Below are positions 23,441-33,404 of a DNA stretch of 64,000 nt, piece after piece. Numbering within the stretch: position 1 is the first letter of the stretch; every line of letters begins with the position of its first letter. The notes beneath the pieces are model-generated. The model was not told the origin of the DNA. It did not search any database and saw nothing but the letters and a program-made list of their open reading frames with translations. The stretch is from Isoetes taiwanensis (taxonomy: Eukaryota; Streptophyta; Lycopodiopsida; Isoetales; Isoetaceae): contig JAJEKV010000222.1 of the NCBI GenBank assembly GCA_021234155.1, positions 124,001-188,000 of the forward strand, written 5' to 3'. A program made the translations under genes and the position numbers.

Positions 23441-23572
23441 AAAACATGACTTAATGTACATATAAAGCAAGAAGCCAAAATTCTATGCATATGCTTAATC
23501 ACATTAGAGGAAATTTGAGATCTCATTTCATCCCCATAAGAATCCTCCAATGGAATGGCTACCCTCTATTAA

Positions 23573-23931
23573 CTGCAATTAATGCAGCACCTACAACTTC
23601 ATTGCTGTTGTTTTTTCCCCATAACTTTTGATCCACTTGTCAAAATGTTGCGGCGTTTGTTGCGTTAGATGCGGAATGAAAAGATCTTTCCAATGATATA
23701 TGGTTATGATGTATTTCAATATGGTCATATGCGTTAACCTTAAAAAAATATGATTTTTTGCTTATTTCTTATATATTTATATCGTAAAAGATGTACGAAT
23801 GGATTGTCACTAGATAGATCCTGTGAAGACGAACCCATTGCTACAAAAAGTTTTTAAATTGTAGTTCTAGATCAAAAGTTATAATGAAAAAATGATACTA
23901 CAGAAGTTAGTTGCAGCTGCATTAATTACAG
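23573..23931. mobile_element. MITE-like element, about 360 bp
   Basis: The left end CTGCAATTAATGCAGCACCT...CATAACTTTTGATCCA is mirrored at the right by GATCAAAAGTTATAATGAAA...GTTGCAGCTGCATTAATTACAG. The inverted similarity covers about 65 bp with gaps. The centre is AT-rich with no frame. This is the structure of a miniature inverted-repeat element. No clear target duplication was found. Confidence 0.5.
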
Positions 23932-24696
23932 GCTGCCACATAATACTGGAATGAGATATACTGGAGCTCTTCTCTTATTGGACAGTTTAAAAAGCTGACA
24001 TGGCATTTTAAGCATCCCTTAATGGGACAAAATGTGATCTCATTTTTCCTCTAATGTTTAAGACTGCGGGCCTTCATACCACCATGTAATCTCATCACAA
24101 AGGTGTACAAGGTTCCTGTAGTTTCTTGTTCTGCAATGTAATCCAGTGGATCAATACCTCATTTAGAGAGCTCCTTTGCATGGACAATCTACATAACTGC
24201 CATTAACATCCTTATCTAGAAGACCCGTTGCATGTAACATGTAACACTTATAAAATATGAAAGAGACGTCTCTATAAGTAAGACTTCTAGAGAAACAGCC
24301 TTGTGGTGCATTAAATTCCCTGATCTGCCAGTCTGGCTCATCTTAAGATTATGCTTCTAATAAGGCCAAGATTTCTCTGTGTTAGTTCTAGCACTTCACT
24401 TCACATATGCTTAATGCAAGCCTTCTCTAATGGTTAAATTATCAGACCTTATCAGCTGCAGATGTATCAGCTTAACCCATATTGTCATGATCTATCATCT
24501 GTCTAATTTAAAGACACTGCAATATCTCTTTATACATAATTATCATGCTAAAACGCATATAGTAAGAACAACTTTGTTATTATTATAGCAAATGCAGGTC
24601 TACACTAGCTGCAAGATGTATATACTTGAAGAATCACTCAGAGACTAGATCTAACTATATACATGAATGTAACGAAAGGATTCATATCTTAGCTTC
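23932..24696. other. No gene seen
   Basis: AT-rich stretch with no supported frame or strong repeat. Confidence 0.5.
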
Positions 24697-25525
24697 TCAG
24701 AAGACTACATAAGAGTATAAGATATTCATATTAAGCAACAACTCAAGCAGGATCTGCTTGAGATATTCAGGAATGTTGCTGGAGTCGTCCATCATTGAAT
24801 CAGCATGCAGATCTTTGGTCTTCCCACAAGCCACTGCATTGGCCTTGAGCAAAAGCCACAGACATGATCTGGTCGCTGGCCTTGAGGCAGAAGCTAGGGT
24901 TATGCTTCGCTCATTTTTGCCATTACTAGACTTATCCTCAGGGACATTGCAAACAGCTGCACCAATATCTGAATTACAATCTTCACCCATGTTTCCAATG
25001 TCCTAGCAAACCTTAATAGCCGAATAGATGTTGCCACATGGAATGTCCAGAGCAAGTGAAGCACACTGCAAGACGGTTCTATCATATGCATTCTAACAGC
25101 ACAGAGCAAGACTTCTACATCAGAATCGTGGCTGAGATCTTCAGCATCTTCGCAAAATAGCCGGATTTGAAGCTTCAGACTGGTCTTTATAGATCTTTCT
25201 TCCCATGAGCAGAGCATGCCTCTGCTCAAAGCAACACCAATGCACAGTGCACATCGATTATTTATTCTTACAATGGAAACCCTAAGCAAGCTGGCATAAT
25301 ACCGATAGTCCCAAATAGGTGCAGGCAATCGAATAGTACCACACATCCATGTGATTGCCTCAGCTCGTGCCCTCTTTGTGCTGATCTATCTTCAAGACCG
25401 TTTGCCCTAAAATGTGAGTAACAAATCTTTCGAGCAGAAAATGCATTTCCATCTAGAAAATGTTGAATATAACAAATATTGTTAAAGCAATATTTAATCC
25501 CCGGAACATGCTCATTACATGTCAA
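24697..25525 (-). CDS. Probable exons of an unidentified minus-strand gene, 3' part
   Basis: Three minus-strand frames follow each other in coding-like fashion. One at 25525-25268 contains DGNAFSARKICYSHFRANGL and RSAQRGHELRQSHGCVVLFD. A piece near 25080-25020 reads RTVLQCASLALDIPCGNIYS followed by AIK and a possible donor (AAG|GTTTGC). A last frame, 24990-24697, ends SSNIPEYLKQILLELLLN and stops at TGA 24697-24699. Frame changes between them need introns whose exact edges I cannot fix. They may belong to the same gene as the exons at 28586-28689 and 29963-30121. The family is not recognised, and decay is possible. Confidence 0.3.
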
Positions 25526-25597
25526 GTTATTTGTGGTAACAATAATTCAAGTGCATCCCCTTGATTTCAAAAGCATCCACTGCAATATCTTCCGGAC

Positions 25598-25615
25598 AAT
25601 ATTCAAGTCCCATAG
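25598..25615 (+). repeat. Target-site duplication, left copy
   Basis: AATATTCAAGTCCCATAG is repeated exactly at 27622-27639 on the far side of the LINE. Confidence 0.85.
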
Positions 25616-27621
25616 CCAGATCTACTGTCCTTTTCCAGGGCGAGCCATCGGATATTTTTGTAGTGGGTAGAGGAATTCGACAGGGTTGTCCCTTAGCACC
25701 CTTGCTTTTCACAATTGTGGCAGAAGTCTTGTCCCAGCTCTTCTCCGTGGCTACCCAAGATGGCGTTATTCAAGGCCTCCCAATGGACGATGGTTCTCAA
25801 GAGGTATGTAACCAATATGCCGATGACACTTTTTTGTTCCTAATTGCCGAGGCTGAGAATCTTCGTAATGCTAAGCTATTATTAGACACATTCTCCTTAG
25901 CATCGGGAGTTCTTGTAGGGTGGCAAAATGTACGACTTTTGTGGACGTTGGACAGTCCCATCCCTCCCTGTATTTTGGACTATCCTTGGAAGATTCTTCT
26001 GCATGGCAATACCACAAAGTTGCTTGGTATCCCAGTTGGAATTCATGTCTCTGCTTCAGATGCTTGGGATGAAATCATTAGTGGGTTGCAAAAGCACTTG
26101 TTTTGGTGGAATACAGCTAAACTGTCCATGCCCGGTAGAATCACTGTGGCTAAATGTGTTCTTAGTAATATAAGGTGTCTACATGGCGTCTGCTTTACTA
26201 GCTCCGCAGTGTAAGATGGAGGAGATTGTGCGTATCGTCTTTGAGAAATTTTATTTGGGGTGGAAATGAGTTAGGAGCAGTGGTCAAGGTAGCTTGGGCG
26301 AAATGCATTAGACCTAAGGCAGCTGGTGGTCTTGGTATGTTGGATTTTCACCTCCAAAGCAAGGTGATGATATCAAAGTTCATTTGGAGGATTTTCATTG
26401 GTAAGGATGATTCTCCTGGCCTGAGGTTGTTGGTGCAGTCGATTCAGCATTGTCTCCCATTTCATAAGGCCTCCATTAAGCCCCTCCTTCCTTGGGCTTT
26501 GCTTTATCATATGCATCAGGTATCCTAATGCTTCTCCCTTTCTAAAGGGGTTGCTTGCGACTTGGGACCTTGTCGGTCTCTTTTCCATATTAATCGAGGC
26601 ATGTCTTGGTTGTCCACTCCATCTTTGGTGGATTCCTTTGCGTGGGGACACTCGCAGAATGTGCCTCTAAGTGTGGTTGTTCATCCAAAGACACAACGAC
26701 GATGGGTAGTATTTGGTATCAATACTATTGCGGCTTGGTATGAGTCGATCATCTCATGTCATGGGAAGCATTTAGAACAAAGTTCTTGTTTGTACGATGG
26801 GGCCATGTAATCGGAATCATATTCTTTGCATTGTTGCCACCAGGGATTCTGGTCCCACAGTTTGAGGTAGTCATATGGGGTTGCCATCGGGATATCCGGC
26901 CGAGGCGGTTTGTGTCTTCATTGTATAAATTGCTTGTGCATTCGAAATCCTGCCTCCATCTAATAGATGGCATCTTCAGGTCCCTCACCACAATGGAAAA
27001 GTGTTTGGATATGGGTATGGGATAAAATTTCGCTTCACCCCAAAGTAGTAGTTTTGTGGTGGCAAGTGATCCATAGATGCCTCGAGTCAACAGGTTAGTC
27101 CATAAAATGGATAATCGGATTTCGAGCTACGCCCTTTATGCCCAACAAAGGGTTGAGAGTATTGAGCATTGTTTTTCTTGTGTGAGAGGCTTCGCAGGCA
27201 TGGTCTTGGTTGTTGACCCTTTTTGGCACGTCTCGATCTAGCCAACCAAATTTTGCTTGCTATCTATCCCGATGCTTGGCCCAAACAACTAAACTTGAGC
27301 TTTTCATCTCGCGCATGTGGTGGCTTTTTATGGTCAATCGAAGAGAAGGAGGTTGTTTATCTTTAAGGGCATAGATCTTGCAGATGAGGTTGTTCTTCAG
27401 TGGCGCAAGATAAAATTGTTATGGTTACAATTGTTCTTCTCTTGATCAAGAGAAGAAATCTAATCGATCGGCATACTTACCTTGATTCATTCTTTTTGCA
27501 TAGGCGGTGGTTGTGCTCAGTTGGATCGGTTTGTCCATTTGGGGTTATAATCCACGTCTTTGCATTTATGTTGCTCGGTTTCTAGTTGGTGAATAAAGCT
27601 TGACGTCCTTCAACAAAAAAA
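25616..27621 (+). mobile_element. 5'-truncated LINE (L1-type retrotransposon)
   Basis: The body starts inside the reverse transcriptase: GEPSDIFVVGRGIRQGCPLA is motif B, NQYADDTFLFL is the catalytic YADD box, and KLLGIPVG follows. A zf-RVT-type region comes next (FIWGGNELGAVVKVAWAKCI, then PKAAGGLGMLDF). The first RT frame, 25561-26214, borrows upstream host bases. Later parts are split by stops and shifts at about 26214 and 26528 and onwards, so the element is dead. The 3' end carries AATAAA, about 60 bases of tail sequence and an A-run. An exact 18-bp duplication flanks it, proving target-primed insertion of a roughly 2.0-kb copy truncated at its 5' end. It lies opposite in orientation to the host's likely minus-strand gene. 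Confidence 0.9.
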
Positions 27622-27639
27622 AATATTCAAGTCCCATAG
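27622..27639 (+). repeat. Target-site duplication, right copy
   Basis: Exact copy of 25598-25615, directly after the LINE's A-tail. Confidence 0.85.
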
Positions 27640-27777
27640 GCAAATCGCCATTACATCCCAAGTTATTTGAAATATGTGTACCATTACAACAAAATGCGCC
27701 AGGGTAATTCTAAGCACCGTGCGCCCCTCAAATCTTCAAGAGTACCAAATGGACTCATTAAATCTGACTAATAATAT

Positions 27778-27802
27778 AAAAAAAAAAAAAAAAAAAAAAA
27801 AA
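27778..27802 (+). repeat. Poly(A) tract
   Basis: A run of 25 A residues lies immediately before the direct repeat R2. Confidence 0.9.
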
Positions 27803-28062
27803 CCAACCATACAAGAAATCCATAACACCCATCACATATAATGCCATATTCTATTTAGTGGCTACCATATTGGTTCATGGTTTTAATCCATCCTTTGATA
27901 TATAAATACCTAGTTTGAATATGTTTTTAACTAATAATTTGTTTGATAATGTTTTTCCCAACAAGTTAACTTAATCAAATGCAAGCTGGATCCAAGCCTG
28001 AAATTGCCTAAGCCTCCTGTTGCGTCTTTTTTGCTAGTTTTTTTTTTTTTTTTTTTTTCCCC
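27803..28062. repeat. Direct repeat R2, left copy
   Basis: This 260-base unit starts CCAACCATACAAGAAATCC after a poly(A) tract and ends GCTAG-T(n)-CCCC. It matches 32579-32828 with only a handful of substitutions besides the T-run length. The distance between the copies is about 4.8 kb. Confidence 0.9.
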
Positions 28063-28585
28063 GATGATGTTCTTACTAAGACTACGGTCAGTTAAAGTAA
28101 AACAAGTTCACTTAAGTACACCTCATTCAGAGTAAGACCATTTTTCCCATATCTACCCTGATTTTGACATCAGGCCACATCAGGTACTCTTACTACCATT
28201 TTATGTGATATTTATTAATGGAGAATTTTTTCAAAGTATATATGGATCTTAAGAATGCAAATTTAATTTCATGCTTTATCGAGTAATGGATTTGGGTGTT
28301 TAACATAACAAAGTCAAAGGATATAAAATAGAGGTTGAATATTAGACATATTAATTCTCCAATTTCAGTAGATGTATTAGAATACTAGGCAGAGTAATTC
28401 TTTTAAATATATTACAAATCTGGAAACCATATTTAATCCAATAAGTTCAGTCACAATTTTCAAAAGGATCCTCATATGTTCTCTCAATTAAAATAAAAGA
28501 AAAGATGTTGTGCTCTGCTTGTTTATGCAACAACACTACTTATCCTTATCAGCCAGATCTTCCACTAAAAGATGAGTGATCTCAC
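28063..28585. other. No gene seen; likely intron
   Basis: AT-rich and probably intronic to the proposed minus-strand gene. Confidence 0.35.
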
Positions 28586-28689
28586 CCAATGCTGATACCA
28601 CCATAGTTATAGACCAAGTTCTGCCCCTGGTCCACGTTATGAACAGCACACCAACCGAAAATAACTTCAGGAGGGAGAGTTCTGGTTAC
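28586..28689 (-). CDS. Probable internal exon of an unidentified gene
   Basis: On the minus strand an acceptor (AAGTGCAG) is followed by 104 open bases reading VTRTLPPEVIFGWCAVHNVD and QGQNLVYNYGGISI, then a donor (ATTGG|GTGAGA). The exon joins in phase 0 to the proposed first exon at 29963-30121. Composition and both splice sites make this one of the more convincing exons in the area. I do not recognise the protein. Confidence 0.45.
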
Positions 28690-29962
28690 CTGCACTTAAA
28701 CAATGACAAAGTTAGCAATATATTGGTAACTAGCCAAGGGGCGTCAGGTAAGCAGTAGAACACTCCGGCTTATCGCCCTTCACCATATATTTTCAGCTGT
28801 ATTGGTCATGTTAACCCATAATCACAATAGGAATATATCAGGTTAAAACATGTTACAAAATTCAAAACAATCTATCATTAAGCATTCTGAGATTTGAGAG
28901 GTCACATCAGGCCCTACAAAATGTTTTTCATGGCTAAGGATCTCAATATCTATAGTGCATAGACAAAGCCAAACCGGATCTCAAAGGCCCTGTTTATCTT
29001 AGTTTCATAGTTTCTCTCGCCCAGTTAGCTACATAAGATTTCATCAACATTTCAGCCATGTATCAAATTAATGTTATTAATGAGATCAAAGTAAATTATA
29101 GATACTAGAGGTCAACAATCCGTTTCACAAGCATCATTATTGTATGAAGACTTATTCTTGAAATCCAGCATAATATGGCATCCTGTATCCACATATGTAA
29201 ACCTGGAGTATAAGGTCAGCAACACCATCTGTTCCTTTGGACTTATATAGCATTATGGAGGGCTTTTCTTGCCCATAATGCAGGCATCACATCATGGCGA
29301 TCAGCATATAATTTGCTGTTATAAAAAATCAGATCTTCAGCATATCAGAGGGACTCAGTGTTTTCCATAAACCATTAGTTAAATTCTACTTGGAAACTAC
29401 GGTCACTTCATGCTTCATCTATTGTTAAACAATGGGGCCATCATAAGTCTCCATACCGGATTGAGCTTAAAACCTAGACCAGGGTTCAACAGAGACGCCA
29501 CCAGGAGGTATACCTCTTCATTATACATCTTGTTATTTCCAGAATATTACCCTGAGTTCCAGCAAGCTTATGCTCTTGACTTAGCTAATGGATACCAGGG
29601 AACAGGAGCATACAATCCCTACCACTCTCATTCATTCCAACAAGTCGAATCATTTGTTTCTCATACAAAATGATTCTGGGGACACAACAACAAGCATCAT
29701 TTTCCAAGCAATAACTTAACATAAACTAATCCAAACGGCTGTTATCCCTATAAAACTTTAAATAATCAGCCCATATTAAGCTACGGGTGAGTAAGTGTGT
29801 ATGCTAAGTACAGGCAGATAATGTTTATTAGTGCACTGTAGACCAAAATCAGAGATATTTATGGAGGATCCGGACCAAAACCATGTATGGGCTTATGCCA
29901 TTTTAAGGTTAAACAGCAGCAAACCTTGTAGATCCGTAAACATAGAGCACAAGTTCGCAAAC
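28690..29962. other. Probable intron of the minus-strand gene
   Basis: This stretch lies between the two best exons, with a donor (CAG|GTTTGC on the minus strand) at its right edge and an acceptor at its left. A + strand frame at 29410-29673 is open but has no recognised motif. Confidence 0.35.
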
Positions 29963-30121
29963 CTGATTGGAGGTCCCGCGCCTTGCGTAGCTTGAAGCAG
30001 CTCCACCAGTTCCAGGTTTTCTGAAGAAGCTATTTTTATCCAGTTTTCTTGACGCACCACTGCTACTGCCAGCTCCCTTAGCTTTCTTTCCAGGAATTTT
30101 TTCGTAGGTACCTCTAGGCAT
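29963..30121 (-). CDS. Probable first exon of an unidentified gene
   Basis: ATG at 30121 (minus) opens exactly 53 codons: MPRGTYEKIPGKKAKGAGSS, then a basic serine/glycine-rich stretch (KNSFFRKPGTGGAASSYARR) ending TSNQ at a strong donor CAG|GTTTGC. The phase (0) matches the acceptor at 28689, giving TSNQ-VTRTLPPEV. A basic disordered N-terminus followed by a folded part is typical of nuclear proteins, but no family is recognised. Possible further exons lie at 24.7-25.5 kb. Confidence 0.4.
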
Positions 30122-30734
30122 GTCTACAATCCGCAGCTTGGAGCAGAAAAATCGAAGAGCCCTGAATGGCGCCCAGCAGATAGTAGATATCAGCCTTCTA
30201 AATGCCTTACCCGATGCCGCTCTTAGCGTCATTATAAAAAGGGAAATGTGTTTTCCTAAGCACCATAATCTTAAAGCCGCTCATCAATACAGGAGGCTCC
30301 CATTCATGGCTTTAGCATAAATTCAAGCTCCTCGAGAAGACCTAAAGCTGCAACCCACCATTAAGGAGCATTTTACCTAAGGATAATATAAATCTTAAAG
30401 TGTGTCATACATAATGTCAATTTTCCAAAAACGAGAAATGGGACACGATATTTTTGTTGCCCCTTTATGCCAAAAGATCACAAATTCCCTTGCTATTATT
30501 TTGTATCCATGGTATAAACATTGGATAAAAACAATATTCCATGCACACGTTTACAAATTTTTCAAAAAGACCAAAGGGGCAAAGGGTGTACATCTTCGGA
30601 TCTTAATCCAACCAATCATTGAGCACCCTACTCCCTCATCATCTTCTTTTTCTCCCACATCCCACCCTCGGGATGCAGGACCCATCACTTTAAAGGGGGC
30701 AGGACCCCCCTATAAAGGGAAAGGTCCTGCCACC
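30122..30734. other. Intergenic; small hairpin
   Basis: GGCAGGACC...GGTCCTGCC (about 30696-30730) folds with 9-bp perfect arms. It lies just downstream of the stop codon of the minus-strand reverse transcriptase ORF and may be part of its 3' end. No other signal is seen. Confidence 0.4.
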
Positions 30735-31865
30735 CTACTCAGAAGAAGACATCTGCCTTGATAAATTAGCTAAAATCTTTTTGACTTCATTAATATTATA
30801 GGCTAGTCCCGGAAACCTGTTACTGGAGATCAGCCTACTAATATTTTCCACCAAATCACTTTGATCAAAGCCATTATCCATAAATTCATGTATCAATTTA
30901 CACAGGTTTTCCCCTGCTGTTATAGGGCTAGTATTCACATAAAGAAAAGGTAGCACTTGAGACACAATAACCCTACTGGCATTCAAATAAGGGCGGCAGC
31001 TAGTAGCATGAACATATTTCATTACTTGGAATGGAAGTTTGTCCCTCTTGTCGTATTTGGATGTAATAAAATGCCCTGCAGCCGAGTCAATCACTTCAAT
31101 GGTAACATTCAGGAAGTTACCTTTAAATCCAATTCTCCCAAGGTTGTCCTCCTTAGGTCTATACTCGGTTTCATCTTTAATTTGCAGCAATTTCAAATTG
31201 TAGATGTTACAGCAGTCATTACAATCTTTGCCTTCCTGGAAGAACTTAGATAAATCCCCACCATTCGGTATACACAGATCATCTATGTATCTTCTGGCAT
31301 CCTTGAATCTAATAATATCTTGAAATCTGCCTCTGCTAGCAAGTCTTTCTATATGTTTCATTTCAAAGTATGAGAGGTAGAGATTGCACCATTCAGGAGA
31401 GCAGGCAAATCCCATAGGGATCCCACATGCTTGCCTCCAGACTCCATCTCCTTGAACCACATAGCAGTTATTCAACAAGCAGACATTCAGATTACAGAAC
31501 TCAATCTTGCTCAAGTATTGCCAAGACTTTCCACTTTGTCTTTTATTGTCCCATTTGTAAATAATATCATCATCTAAGATTCTAAAAGCCAGGAATACCT
31601 CCTTTCCATTCCCAGTCATGTAGTCCACAGCAATATTAATTATTTCAGTAATAACATTACAGATTCCATCTTCTCCTAGTAAGGGGATATTCTCGTAACA
31701 TTTGGAGATATCGGCTGTGAAAATATCAGAGATTTTATTGGGCAAGTCTAACATAAATTCGTAGACTGAAGTTACAATCCAATATGGATTAACATTCCCT
31801 GGTAGTAACCTATTAATTTTCTCGAGTCTCTTCTTATAGGCACGAGGAAGGGCTTTTTCTGTCAT
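30735..31865 (-). CDS. Penelope-like (PLE/telomerase-type) reverse transcriptase, open ORF
   Basis: This is an unbroken 376-residue frame. Reverse-transcriptase palm motifs are in order: A, TADISKCYENIPL (Asp52); B, ACGIPMGFACSPEWCNLYLS (about 146-165); C, RRYIDDLC with the Asp pair at 195-196; then GFKGNFLNVTIEV (246-258). A C-terminal PLE-style block follows (KYDKRDKLPFQVMKYVH, later LCKLIHEFMDNGF). A CY-E/D-IP motif A, a GIPMG motif B and an FL-(D/N)-(L/V)-TI box point to Penelope-like elements, which are related to telomerase, rather than to LINE or LTR enzymes. Only about 50 residues precede motif A, so the finger domain is short or lies in an upstream exon. No GIY-YIG endonuclease follows the stop. 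Motif C is YIDD instead of the common YVDD/YADD. The ORF is intact while almost everything nearby is broken. The first ATG may not be the true start because an acceptor-like CAG lies just inside it. Confidence 0.8.
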   Translation of the reverse strand: MTEKALPRAYKKRLEKINRLLPGNVNPYWIVTSVYEFMLDLPNKISDIFTADISKCYENIPLLGEDGICNVITEIINIAVDYMTGNGKEVFLAFRILDDDIIYKWDNKRQSGKSWQYLSKIEFCNLNVCLLNNCYVVQGDGVWRQACGIPMGFACSPEWCNLYLSYFEMKHIERLASRGRFQDIIRFKDARRYIDDLCIPNGGDLSKFFQEGKDCNDCCNIYNLKLLQIKDETEYRPKEDNLGRIGFKGNFLNVTIEVIDSAAGHFITSKYDKRDKLPFQVMKYVHATSCRPYLNASRVIVSQVLPFLYVNTSPITAGENLCKLIHEFMDNGFDQSDLVENISRLISSNRFPGLAYNINEVKKILANLSRQMSSSE

Positions 31866-32121
31866 ACATGCAGGTACAATTACCAGAGCTTATTTTTGGT
31901 GTCTGTATAAGAGAAATTGATCTACGTGCCAGCACATGGCATTTCACATTCATCAAGGGACTGATGAAACCCACTTTCCTGCATGCATAATTGAGAAAGA
32001 TGTGGAACATGTGTGACAGTATAAAAGTTAATGCATTTTGAAGGTTTCATGTATAACAATGTAAAATCAGACATAATTTGAAAGCTACCACGTAACAGTT
32101 TCAAGGCAAACAAGATGGCAA
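31866..32121 (-). other. Upstream of the PLE ORF; short open frame
   Basis: A minus-strand frame (32113-31922, containing LKLLRGSFQIMSDFTLLYMK) lies upstream of the reverse transcriptase and could hold part of its missing N-terminus, but nothing in it matches RT finger motifs. Otherwise nothing is seen. Confidence 0.25.
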
Positions 32122-32550
32122 GTGATCTCGGAAATTTTATATGAAATTAGTCTTTTGTTATTTAATAGTACACTGGATTGCAAATCTATTCTCCTAGCAT
32201 CCTACCCAGGTGCATGGGCCCTAGATAAACGGAAGGCCTTTCATCTCGGGTCTAGTTGGTTACTGTGGTCAATTTGGGAGCGTCGTAGGCTGTACATTCT
32301 CCAAGGCATTTATCCACTTGTTCCTAGAGTCATTGCTGTAGCCCAGGCTAAGATATTGATGGCTTGGGACTCTTCCTCCCTCAAGAAAGAAGTGAGAGAT
32401 CAGTATCATTAGTTCTCCTATGCTAGAGTGAGTACGTAATGCTTCAAGCTCGTGCTTCGGGAGCGTTGTCTTGTGCTTGCACAGCAAGATGAGTTTTGTA
32501 CATCTTGTAGTGTTTACCTGTGATTAATAAACTTGCTTTTTGTCCTTCGC

Positions 32551-32576
<26 letters not shown>
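32122..32576 (+). mobile_element. LINE 3' fragment with poly(A)
   Basis: The frame to TAG 32410 holds the C-terminal LINE signature GSSWLLWSIWERRRLYILQG. It is followed by about 140 bases of untranslated sequence with AATAAA, then 26 A residues (32551-32576). It is the last ~0.4 kb of an L1-type element on the + strand, strongly 5' truncated. The sequence after the poly(A) is the start of R2 and is not duplicated before the fragment. A normal target-site duplication was therefore not found. The 5' edge is approximate. Confidence 0.75.
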
Positions 32577-32578
<2 letters not shown>

Positions 32579-32581
<3 letters not shown>

Positions 32582-32828
32582 ACCATACAAGAAATCCATA
32601 ACACCCATCACATATAATACCATATTCTATTCAGTGGCTACCATATTGGTTCATGGTTTTAATCCATCCTTTGATATATAAATACCTAGTTTGAATATGT
32701 TTTTAACTAATAATTTGTTTGATAATGTTTTTCATAACAAGTTAACTTAATCAAATGCAAGCTGGATCCAAGCCTGAAATTGCCTAAGCCTCCTGTTGCG
32801 TCTTTTTTTGCTAGTTTTTTTTTTCCCC
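32579..32828. repeat. Direct repeat R2, right copy
   Basis: Near-identical to 27803-28062. It starts two to three bases after a poly(A) tract and ends GCTAG-T(n)-CCCC. Confidence 0.9.
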
Positions 32829-33360
32829 TACCAAATTTTTGTATTTATACAAGGGGAAGTTTTTGGAAATGTTTATGGATGCATTTGGGGTAAATTGCAG
32901 ACAGAGGGGTTGAAATTTGGCTTTGAAATCGTATATGAGTGGTGTTTTTTTGCTACCTATGAACAGAGATGGCAGGCATATCCCATAAGTAAGATGGCAT
33001 ATCCGATAGAAAAAATCCTTACAAATGGCTTACAAGCAATGGAATAAAAGAATTGCATTGAACTAGATTGAAGATATAGGAGCAGTATATTTTTAATTTA
33101 GTTAAATGAAGGTGTTTTAACTAATTAGGGTCACTAATTATCTGGATAATTATTCTACATTGGAGATTCTATATGCTGGCCTCCAAATCTTTGTTAGAAC
33201 ACGCTGTAAGCCGCTGATATTAACGTGGGTTGTCCGGTTTGTGCTGATGTTAACGTGGGCAACACAGATAAGCAAGCAAGGCCAAGGCAATGACGTTCAC
33301 CAGATGGAAAAAACAAAAAAAGAGGTAAAAAAAAAACACCGAGTTGACTCCTTGTAATAG
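32829..33360. other. Upstream region of the four-exon gene
   Basis: No coding frame is supported. It ends in an A-rich stretch just before the TATA box of the gene at 33405. Confidence 0.4.
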
Positions 33361-33367
33361 TATATAA
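33361..33367 (+). promoter_or_regulatory. TATA box
   Basis: TATATAA lies 38 bases before the ATG at 33405, which leaves room for a very short 5' untranslated region. Confidence 0.5.
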
Positions 33368-33404
33368 TGCCACAAAATGCAGCCTTGAGACTAAGAAGTT
33401 AAAG

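Noticed and set aside
31961-31970. CTGATGAAAC word near the Penelope-like ORF, reminiscent of a hammerhead ribozyme core
   Set aside because: No stem II, GAAA box and cleavage triplet at the right spacing could be found. A 7-base match is expected by chance in a window this size.
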